A stretch of DNA of 5,874 nucleotides from Deltaproteobacteria bacterium (GTDB taxonomy: Bacteria; Desulfobacterota; Desulfobacteria; Desulfobacterales; ETH-SRB1), in the NCBI GenBank assembly GCA_019314185.1, contig JAFCZU010000237.1:1-5874 (forward strand), read 5' to 3'. Positions 1-4,494 of the stretch are shown here, piece after piece. Numbering within the stretch: the stretch's first letter is position 1; each line of letters begins with the position of its first letter. The notes under the pieces are model-generated. The model was not told the origin of the DNA and searched no databases. It saw only the letters and a list, made by a program, of their open reading frames with translations. The translations under genes were made by a program, and so were the position numbers.

Positions 1-312
1 TCGTGATATAATATCAGCAAGTACCTCCATAACTTCTGTCTTATCTGCTTTGGACCGGCCAAAGATCTGAATGTTGAAACTGGCGATTTTGATGACCCCA
101 GGGCTTGTGGTGCTTTCTTGTTCCGGACAGACATTACAGCTTTTATTGATGCAGTTTTGTGAAAGCGGTGTGCCGTCAACGCATTTTGTCACCCCATTAT
201 CACAAATCAGTCCGCCATGCCTCGCACAACAGCCCCGACAATCGGCATAAACGTTTGCCGAAATAAAAAGAATCAAAAACAAGCCAACAATTGAAGAGGT
301 TATTTTTCTCAT
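1..312 (-). CDS. Secreted DNase I-like (EEP superfamily) nuclease, N-terminal part only
   Basis: This partial gene runs off the left edge, leaving 104 residues. Residues 1-23 form a classic Sec signal peptide (MRKI, then a hydrophobic core, ending ANVYA before Asp24), so the mature protein is probably exported. Next is a compact module with eight cysteines (C25, C28, C29, C37, C44, C54, C59, C62) that opens CRGCCARHGG, a module I recall in front of secreted nucleases. From residue 74, IKIASFNIQIFG matches the first motif of the endonuclease/exonuclease/phosphatase superfamily; Asn80 corresponds to the metal-site Asn of DNase I. The catalytic Glu and His motifs lie outside the window. The start is supported by GAGGG seven bases before the ATG. 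The role, extracellular or periplasmic nucleic-acid or phosphoester cleavage, is inferred from the family. It may be host chromosome or island cargo. Confidence 0.85.
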   Translation of the reverse strand, partial: MRKITSSIVGLFLILFISANVYADCRGCCARHGGLICDNGVTKCVDGTPLSQNCINKSCNVCPEQESTTSPGVIKIASFNIQIFGRSKADKTEVMEVLADIISR

Positions 313-322
313 TTTATGGCCC

Positions 323-406
323 TCAGCTTGCATTTATTTGGAATCCTGTCGGCAAAAATAAAAAACACAGCTCCCTATGACTGAAAAATGGGGTATTATT
401 ATTCAT
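323..406 (-). CDS. Possible 27-residue leader ORF before the nuclease gene
   Basis: A short ORF starts with ATG (MNNNTPFF) and has a perfect AAGGAG ten bases upstream (417-422). Its TGA lies ten bases before the nuclease ATG and overlaps the nuclease's GAGGG ribosome binding site, an arrangement that suits translational coupling or leader control. The product has a hydrophobic middle (LCFLFL), no long charged region, and resembles nothing I recognise. It could equally be a chance ORF behind a chance Shine-Dalgarno. Expression is not shown by the sequence. Confidence 0.3.
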   Translation of the reverse strand: MNNNTPFFSHRELCFLFLPTGFQINAS

Positions 407-440
407 CAAAGGTGGGCTCCTTAATTAAAGGTTGAAGTAA

Positions 441-575
441 CTATGAACATTAATTAGCTACCATATTCTTAATAATCGTCAAGAAAATTAATTTCTTAAA
501 TATAATTCTATGAACATTAATTAGCTACCATATTCTTAATAATCGTCAAGAAAATTAATTTCTTAAATATAATTC
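441..575. repeat. Perfect 67-bp tandem duplication
   Basis: Positions 442-508 and 509-575 are identical over all 67 bases and abut directly. The period extends one base further left (C441 = C508) and breaks at 440 and 576. The unit is very AT-rich. It contains the short imperfect palindrome AAGAAAATTAATTTCTT and, read on the minus strand, a TTGACG resembling a -35 box, so each copy carries that box once. It lies upstream of the leader ORF and nuclease. Only two copies exist and there are no spacers, so it is not a CRISPR array. The perfect identity suggests a recent duplication or an assembly artefact. Confidence 0.95.
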
Positions 576-578
576 AAA

Positions 579-875
579 TTATAAGATAAATTTAAAAATA
601 TGTTCATTCAAAATTTGCGAAATTATTTTATCTCGGCCCTTTAGCATTAACCAGCCTCCAAGAATCAATCCAACACAACTGAAATACAAATTTTGAACCG
701 AATAAAAAACAAAGACAACAGATGTTAAAAGAGCGTCGCAGAATATAACATCAATTTTTATGCCAGTTTTATTCTTTGGAATAGAACATATTGCGAAAAG
801 GAAAAAAACCTTTAAATTGGCCAGCGCTGGCCAATGCCCAAAATACCTGCCGACATGATAATTTAATTCATTCAC
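579..875 (-). CDS. Doubtful small hydrophobic (membrane) protein
   Basis: An open frame continues for 98 codons in AT-rich DNA past the end of the zinc-finger gene. Read from a GTG at 873-875 it overlaps that gene by eight bases. The product has three hydrophobic stretches, roughly residues 20-32, 42-60 and 62-78 (the last containing CVGLILGGWLML), and a basic tail, as in a small integral membrane protein. No Shine-Dalgarno lies at a proper distance. The frame also stays open back to an ATG at 1025, but that start would overlap the zinc-finger gene by 158 bases and has no ribosome binding site. I do not recognise a family. It may be a real small gene, a decayed remnant, or a chance ORF. Confidence 0.3.
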   Translation of the reverse strand: MNELNYHVGRYFGHWPALANLKVFFLFAICSIPKNKTGIKIDVIFCDALLTSVVFVFYSVQNLYFSCVGLILGGWLMLKGRDKIISQILNEHIFKFIL

Positions 876-1524
876 TCCGTTTCTGTTTTGCCAGAAGTTT
901 GGCTTGGTTAGAAGCATTGGCACATCTGGTTGAGCAATATATCCTTTTCTTTGCCGTGCGTTGGTAATAAAATCCCTCACATTTTTTCCAGGTACATTTT
1001 CCAAACCGGCTGGGTATAAATTCATTGTTTTGAATATAATCCAAAAATATAAGATCGGCTAAATTCTTTTCCGTCTTTATATCCAACTGACCATCATGCC
1101 TTACCTTATCAGGCCAGAACCCATATAAAAACTTATCCTTATTTGGATCAATAAGAACCCTACGGCTTCCTTTCATTTCTATTAGCGTATCCGACTCGTC
1201 TGCAGTTTCTGATTCCACAGCATTGATGATTGCCTGGAACCTCGAACGAATATGGGTTTGCAGTTGGATAAAAAAATCTTTCCTCTGATTTAGGATTTCA
1301 CGCGATTCAGCCTCCATAATTCCATCGATGTATATTTTATATTTATCACGCAGATAAAGATATGGATAGTTGACCTCATATTGGGCCAGAAACTCTGTAT
1401 ATTTTATTAAGATTCTGACAAAATCTGCTTTGTCCATCGGCTGGATATCAGCATTAACAAACTCTATAAAGTCTTCCAGGGTTTTCTTGTCTGTTTTCAT
1501 TGTTGGTCTCGAATGGCTATCCAT
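868..1524 (-). CDS. Protein with C-terminal CGNR-like zinc finger, putative regulator
   Basis: A 218-residue protein. Residues 1-165 look largely helical and charged and have no motif I can name. The C-terminus (about 172-212) reads RFGKC, four residues, C182, then YYQRTAKKRIYC, STRC, giving C177-x4-C182-x14-C197-x3-C201 with basic residues before the second pair. That spacing closely parallels the CGNR zinc finger (C-x4-C-x15-C-x4-C), though the CGNR tetrapeptide itself is replaced by CANA. Proteins with this finger are usually considered transcription regulators, so DNA binding is inferred. The start is fixed by AGGGAGGG seven bases before the ATG; an alternative Met at codon 9 lacks such a site. 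The gene is divergent from the HIRAN/methyltransferase cluster and could control it. Confidence 0.8.
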   Translation of the reverse strand: MDSHSRPTMKTDKKTLEDFIEFVNADIQPMDKADFVRILIKYTEFLAQYEVNYPYLYLRDKYKIYIDGIMEAESREILNQRKDFFIQLQTHIRSRFQAIINAVESETADESDTLIEMKGSRRVLIDPNKDKFLYGFWPDKVRHDGQLDIKTEKNLADLIFLDYIQNNEFIPSRFGKCTWKKCEGFYYQRTAKKRIYCSTRCANASNQAKLLAKQKRSE

Positions 1525-1548
1525 ACTGGTTCCCTCCCTTAAAGAAAA

Positions 1549-1577
1549 AATAAATTCTAAATAATTCTATTTGTCAA
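1549..1577 (-). promoter_or_regulatory. Predicted sigma70 promoter of the zinc-finger gene
   Basis: On the minus strand a perfect TTGACA (1572-1577) is followed by 17 bases and TTTATT (1549-1554, four of six matches to TATAAT). Initiation would fall near 1542, leaving a short untranslated leader with the AGGGAGGG ribosome binding site before the ATG at 1524. Prediction from consensus only. Confidence 0.5.
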
Positions 1578-1715
1578 TAAAGCAGTATAATAAGTGTAAA
1601 ATACATAATCAAATTAAAATAATACTATTATAATAAAGTGTCAACAATTTTTATATATCGTTATATCAATAAGGTAAAAGGATATAAAGGAACATTTGAT
1701 ATAAAATATAAGCGC
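1578..1715. other. AT-rich divergent intergenic region
   Basis: The gap between the two divergent genes (1525-1845, 321 bases) holds promoters at both ends and no convincing gene in its middle. The middle is strongly AT-rich. It has an inverted pair TTATATC (1661-1667) and GATATAA (1681-1687), with a second direct GATATAA at 1698-1704, which could be protein-binding sites or just low-complexity sequence. No terminator or RNA gene was seen. Confidence 0.5.
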
Positions 1716-1741
1716 AATGCTTGACAAATGCAATTAAATGC
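1716..1741 (+). repeat. Three helically spaced AATGC direct repeats, candidate operator
   Basis: AATGC occurs at 1716-1720, 1727-1731 and 1737-1741, offsets of 11 and 10 bases, so all three lie on one face of the helix. They bracket and overlap the -35 box at 1721-1726. This fits an operator read by an oligomeric or repeated-contact regulator, for example the divergently encoded zinc-finger protein. Binding is an inference. Confidence 0.4.
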
Positions 1742-1750
1742 TTATGTTAT
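1721..1750 (+). promoter_or_regulatory. Predicted sigma70 promoter for the HIRAN gene cluster
   Basis: A perfect TTGACA (1721-1726) is followed after 18 bases by TGTTAT (1745-1750), or after 16 bases by TATGTT (1743-1748); each has four of six -10 matches. Transcription would start near 1757 and give about 90 bases of leader before the HIRAN ATG. Confidence 0.55.
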
Positions 1751-1802
1751 ATAAGTATGGAGTTATGGTTCTATCCATGACAATGAGCTGGAGGAAGGAA
1801 AT

Positions 1803-1829
1803 ATGACGAAAATTGAGAATACAGATTGA
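1803..1829 (+). CDS. Possible 8-residue leader peptide
   Basis: ATG at 1803 opens MTKIENTD and then TGA. It has the strongest Shine-Dalgarno in the region, GGAGGAAGGA (1790-1799), three bases away at its closest. The stop at 1827-1829 lies just before the AGGAGA of the HIRAN gene, so ribosomes ending here could reload on that gene. A second short frame from ATG 1777 stops at 1804-1806, overlapping this ATG as ATGA. The arrangement suggests translational coupling, but chance cannot be excluded. Confidence 0.3.
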   Translation: MTKIENTD

Positions 1830-1845
1830 TATAGGAGATAAAAAC

Positions 1846-2160
1846 ATGAATTTTTCGATAACAACAAAACTCGCTGGAGTTACCTTCGGAGACGCCCAGC
1901 AGAACATTAAAAAATTCGGTTGTGAGGATATAGGTTCCTACGCTCTCATCCGTGAGCCCGAAAATATACACGATCCCAACGCAATAAGAGTTTCCTTATT
2001 CGACCTATTTTTCGTTGGTTATGTTCCAAAGCATATAGCCCAAAACTTTGCACCGTTAATGGATTCTGGCAGGAACTTTCGGGCCTACTTTGTTCGAAGG
2101 AATGAACATCCTTATCACGACCAAGTGGGCATGACAGTTAAGATTGTCGAGATAACATAA
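1846..2160 (+). CDS. Single-domain HIRAN protein
   Basis: A 104-residue protein that is essentially one HIRAN domain. Diagnostic stretches are KLAGVTFGDAQ (8-18), REPENIHDPNAIRV (36-49, matching the family's rEP-N-hD-nAi-V core) and VGYVPKHIAQNFAPLMDSG (57-75, matching iGYvp-a-la-ll--G). HIRAN, named from HIP116 and Rad5, is an OB-like fold that in HLTF binds 3' single-stranded DNA ends. In bacteria it occurs alone or beside helicases and nucleases, often on mobile elements. The ATG at 1846 is chosen because AGGAGA (1833-1838) sits seven bases upstream; a TTG at 1813 would extend the protein by 11 residues without a proper site. It precedes the methyltransferase by 186 bases and may bind replication or integration intermediates of the element. 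That role is inferred. Confidence 0.88.
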   Translation: MNFSITTKLAGVTFGDAQQNIKKFGCEDIGSYALIREPENIHDPNAIRVSLFDLFFVGYVPKHIAQNFAPLMDSGRNFRAYFVRRNEHPYHDQVGMTVKIVEIT

Positions 2161-2169
2161 AACGGTTCT

Positions 2170-2196
2170 TTGAAAAGATAGCTCACTCTTAATAAT
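2170..2196 (+). promoter_or_regulatory. Possible promoter for the methyltransferase gene
   Basis: TTGAAA (2170-2175, five of six) and AATAAT (2191-2196, five of six) are separated by 15 bases, shorter than the preferred 17. If used, transcription would begin near 2203, almost exactly at the first stem of the structured leader. The short spacing makes this tentative. Confidence 0.3.
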
Positions 2197-2346
2197 GGGC
2201 ACGCGCCCCGTTCTCCTTTCGGGGCAAAAGAGCCTCCAATGGCTCCAGAAACAATCTGGACAGCAGAATTTTCCAGACACATTGGGGGCATGACTTGTAA
2301 ATCCTGGAGAATTCTCGCTGTCCGGGCATTAAAAGGAGATTTAAAA
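2197..2346 (+). promoter_or_regulatory. Structured leader of the methyltransferase gene with anti-Shine-Dalgarno loop
   Basis: Several inverted repeats fill the gap. Hairpin A is GCCCCG (2205-2210), a nine-base loop and CGGGGC (2220-2225). Its 5' arm can alternatively pair with GGGC at 2197-2200. Hairpin B is GAGCC (2230-2234) with GGCTC (2241-2245). Hairpin C is TCCAGA (2244-2249) with TCTGGA (2255-2260). The large hairpin D pairs 2258-2276 with 2304-2323: 18 Watson-Crick pairs, one G-U and a bulged C2316, around a 27-base loop. C and D compete for 2258-2260. The loop of A (2212-2219, TCTCCTTT) is the exact complement of AAAGGAGA at 2332-2339, the Shine-Dalgarno of the methyltransferase. No U-run follows, so these are not simple terminators. 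Translational control is inferred. Confidence 0.5.
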
Positions 2347-3969
2347 ATGCTCAAGAATTTAAAATGTTTAAAAACAAAAAATGAAGGAGAAGGCAAAAAA
2401 CAGTCTAACAAAGACAATGAAACCACCGGAAGTTCACTTTTGGAAAAAACGCAAATAATAGACATGCCATCGAACAAGAAAAAAATTGATATTGGTAAAT
2501 TGCTGCCATTTAACATCCAAGGCAATAAGACTGAATTGTTGGCCAATAGCATCGGTTGCTTGGTTGAAAAAGCTGCAAGCAGGTCTGATCGCATTATTGA
2601 CGCATTTGGAGGAACAGGCGCTTATATCCATTATTTGAGAGATAACGGTAATGATAAGTCTATGTTGCTGAATGAGCTCGATTCATATCGGTTTGTTACG
2701 CACAGGCAGTTAAAAGACAATCAATTCGCTGTTCAAATTACTATTGAATATTATGCAAGCAAACTCAAACAAATGGTAGATCAATTTGAAGAAGGTGAAA
2801 AATTTGGTCCTGCTGCTGAAGCAACACAAAAAGATGTTGTTGGTTTTTTTCAAAAAGAAGCTGAGCGTTTAATTGAACCAGGGCAAAATCTTACTGAATC
2901 GTACAAGCATAATTTACCAGTAAAAATGAAAAATACGCCGGAAGTTGCTGGCTTATATATTGTAATGCAAAGTCAAAGATTTGGGTATTGGCCTATTCAA
3001 GCAGACGCAACGCCAACTGGCCTAAAGCCTGTAATGGGATATTGCGAACTTGAAACGATTCGAAAAAGGAATAAAACAATCAGAAAGTTCCGGCATGGAA
3101 AAAGCTTTATATTTGATTCGCGGGAAAAAATTAAATCTGCAAGCTTGCGGTACAAAGGTGTAAAAACAACCAATGGAGATGGCTGGAAGTTGATTAGAGA
3201 AACCGCTGGGAAACTAGATTTCATTATTGTTGACACGTCGTGTCTTGGCAAGCCTACAAGCAATTATAACAGATTAACACAAGAAGATAGCGATCATAAT
3301 ATTTACATTGAAAAGATTGATAAATATATCAAGCCCGCAGCGGATCGCGGAGCAAAGTTCATGATCACTAATAATTGGGATGATAAAATAGCTAATAAAT
3401 ATCAAAAGATTGGATTTTCCATATTTAAGACAAATCGAAAAAAAAGGGTATCTCGTGACACAACAGAATTGATTGCCATAAATTTTGATCCGAATACAGG
3501 AGACATAAACTCAAGTAATAAAAGTTTCATCAAAGTCTATTTTAGCAGTACTACTTGTGAATGGTCGACACCCCAAGGGGTGTTCGACAATCTGGATGAT
3601 GAATTTGGATTTACCCTTGACCCATGTGCTACTCATGAAAATGCTAAGTGTAAAAAATATTTCACCCAGACCGAAGATGGGCTGAAACAGGATTGGGGGA
3701 CAGAGAAAGTGTTTATGAATCCGCCTTACGGTCGTGTGATAGGAGGCTGGATGAAAAAAGCATATGAATCATCTCTCAATGGGGCAACGGTTGTTTGTCT
3801 AATACCCGCAAAGACAGATACGAGGTGGTTTCATGAGTACGCAATCAAGGGTGAAATAAGAGTAATAAAAGGTAGATTGAAATTCGGTGATGCGAAGAAT
3901 AGTGCTCCATTTCCGAGTGCGATTGTGATTTTCAGACCATCTGAGGATGACGTAAAAATTGCTGCATAA
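2347..3969 (+). CDS. Double DNA adenine methyltransferase: degenerate D12/Dam-like domain fused to phage-type N6-adenine MTase
   Basis: A 540-residue protein; AAGGAG (2333-2338) eight bases upstream fixes the ATG. Residues 1-45 are a Lys-rich, low-complexity tail. Residues 50-385 resemble D12-class adenine methyltransferases: PFNIQGNKTEL (54-64, like the GGK motif), DAFGGTGAY (85-93, SAM motif I) and NELDSY (109-114). After a target-recognition-like middle comes FIIVDTSCLGKPTSNYN (292-308), where DPPY is expected, then ITNNW and a DTTELIAINFDP ending typical of Dam relatives. Catalytic DPPY is therefore DTSC and this half is probably inactive or altered. Residues 398-534 match phage Dam (PF05869-like): EWSTPQGVFD, FGFTLDPCAT (422-431), FMNPPYGR (456-463), IPAKTDTRWFHEY and GRLKFGDAKNSAPFPSA. 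Its NPPY motif is intact. Likely product: N6-methyladenine DNA using SAM, possibly protecting the element. No restriction gene is adjacent. Confidence 0.85.
   Translation: MLKNLKCLKTKNEGEGKKQSNKDNETTGSSLLEKTQIIDMPSNKKKIDIGKLLPFNIQGNKTELLANSIGCLVEKAASRSDRIIDAFGGTGAYIHYLRDNGNDKSMLLNELDSYRFVTHRQLKDNQFAVQITIEYYASKLKQMVDQFEEGEKFGPAAEATQKDVVGFFQKEAERLIEPGQNLTESYKHNLPVKMKNTPEVAGLYIVMQSQRFGYWPIQADATPTGLKPVMGYCELETIRKRNKTIRKFRHGKSFIFDSREKIKSASLRYKGVKTTNGDGWKLIRETAGKLDFIIVDTSCLGKPTSNYNRLTQEDSDHNIYIEKIDKYIKPAADRGAKFMITNNWDDKIANKYQKIGFSIFKTNRKKRVSRDTTELIAINFDPNTGDINSSNKSFIKVYFSSTTCEWSTPQGVFDNLDDEFGFTLDPCATHENAKCKKYFTQTEDGLKQDWGTEKVFMNPPYGRVIGGWMKKAYESSLNGATVVCLIPAKTDTRWFHEYAIKGEIRVIKGRLKFGDAKNSAPFPSAIVIFRPSEDDVKIAA
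3564..3588 (+). repeat. Strong inverted repeat inside the methyltransferase gene
   Basis: GTCGACACCCC (3564-3574), AA, GGGGTGTTCGAC (3577-3588) pair over 11 bases with one bulged T. It lies at the start of the second methyltransferase domain, in the codons for STPQGVFD, just after the interdomain linker. It is GC-rich compared with its surroundings. It may be incidental, given the conserved STPQ-VFD residues encoded there, or an RNA structure at the domain junction. Confidence 0.6.
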
Positions 3970-3975
3970 GAGGGT

Positions 3976-4218
3976 TTGAGCTTCAATATCAGGAGAGTAA
4001 AATCATTCGGTAGGAATTCAAACGAGCACCATCTCGTTAAACTGGTAGGCTGGATTCACTCCACAGCCAAAATCGGGGTCGTATACCTCTCGGCTCCAAA
4101 AGACGCTCAATTCAATTTGAGCGGTCGGGCAACGCCAAAGGTGTGTTTACACCTTCTGGAAATGACCAGCAAGGGCGATTGTCATATCAGTTTTGTAGAG
4201 GTGAGTTTGAATGAGTGA
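3976..4218 (+). CDS. Hypothetical 80-codon ORF, start unclear
   Basis: The frame is open from a TTG six bases after the methyltransferase stop and overlaps the next gene by eight bases, which looks operon-like. The TTG has only GAGGG almost touching it as a ribosome site, and the good AGGAG at 3991-3995 has no ATG, GTG or TTG at the right distance. The peptide (LVKLVGWIHSTAKIGVVYLS in the middle) is mixed alpha/beta in character and matches no family I know. The same DNA is rich in inverted repeats, so it may be a structured RNA or a spacer rather than a protein gene. Confidence 0.35.
   Translation: MSFNIRRVKSFGRNSNEHHLVKLVGWIHSTAKIGVVYLSAPKDAQFNLSGRATPKVCLHLLEMTSKGDCHISFVEVSLNE
4104..4123 (+). 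repeat. Inverted repeat CGCTCAA / TTGAGCG
   Basis: CGCTCAA (4104-4110) and TTGAGCG (4117-4123) pair perfectly over seven bases with a six-base loop, upstream of the excisionase-like gene. No U-run follows. It could be an operator for an HTH dimer or one arm of a structured RNA. Confidence 0.5.
4138..4155 (+). repeat. Hairpin AAGGTGT / ACACCTT
   Basis: AAGGTGT (4138-4144), loop GTTT, ACACCTT (4149-4155): a perfect seven-base stem with a four-base loop, 14 bases after the previous inverted repeat. CTGGAAATGA follows, with no T-run, so it is unlikely to be a terminator. It may affect expression of the downstream HTH and integrase genes. Confidence 0.5.
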
Positions 4219-4492
4219 AGATTTATTTAAAAATGAATTATTGACACAGAAGGAGGTTGCGAATTATTTTAGAGTTGTTCCAGCCACAATTAAAAATTGG
4301 CGGGACCAAGGCTTGATTTCATGCTGGCAAGCACCCGGTTCAACAAGAGTGCTATATTACAGCGACGAAATTAGAGATTTTAGGGACAAAAATACAATTT
4401 CAAAGAAAGGCGGTGATAATCAGGAAGTAGCAAAGCGTAATACAGGGATAAAGCCTGATGTACCGTCCACTATGAAGAAGTGGAGGGTATAA
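4211..4492 (+). CDS. Excisionase/MerR-like helix-turn-helix protein
   Basis: A 93-residue protein. Residues 10-55 form a winged HTH of the kind found in excisionases and AlpA/MerR-type DNA binders: LLTQKEVANYF (first helix), VVPATIKNWRDQGLI (turn and recognition helix) and the wing WQAPGSTRVLYYSDEIRDF. The tail is basic and poorly structured and ends KKWRV. Such proteins next to an integrase act as recombination directionality factors or as regulators of integrase expression; which applies here is not visible. GAGG lies nine bases before the ATG. The stop is two bases before the integrase ATG, so the two genes are almost certainly cotranscribed and translationally coupled. Confidence 0.82.
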   Translation: MSEDLFKNELLTQKEVANYFRVVPATIKNWRDQGLISCWQAPGSTRVLYYSDEIRDFRDKNTISKKGGDNQEVAKRNTGIKPDVPSTMKKWRV

Positions 4493-4494
4493 TT

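Noticed and set aside
441..575. CRISPR array
   Set aside because: Only two directly abutting identical units with no spacers between them, and no cas genes nearby.
597..1025. Full 148-codon minus-strand gene starting at 1025
   Set aside because: It would overlap the well-supported zinc-finger gene by 158 bases in another frame and has no ribosome site; only the distal part is kept, as a doubtful ORF.
2239..2346. Methyltransferase start at 2239
   Set aside because: The upstream extension reads through the long hairpin and has no ribosome site, while ATG 2347 has AAGGAG at ideal distance.
2197..2346. Retron-type ncRNA or intrinsic terminator
   Set aside because: There is no reverse transcriptase in the window and no T-run after any of the hairpins.
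2056..2594. Two minus-strand ORFs opposite the HIRAN and methyltransferase genes
   Set aside because: They lie antisense to well-supported domains or across the structured leader, and their products show no recognisable motif.
3232..3244. Palindrome GACACG-T-CGTGTC at the DTSC codons
   Set aside because: Short, inside a coding frame and unsupported by other sites; probably coincidental.
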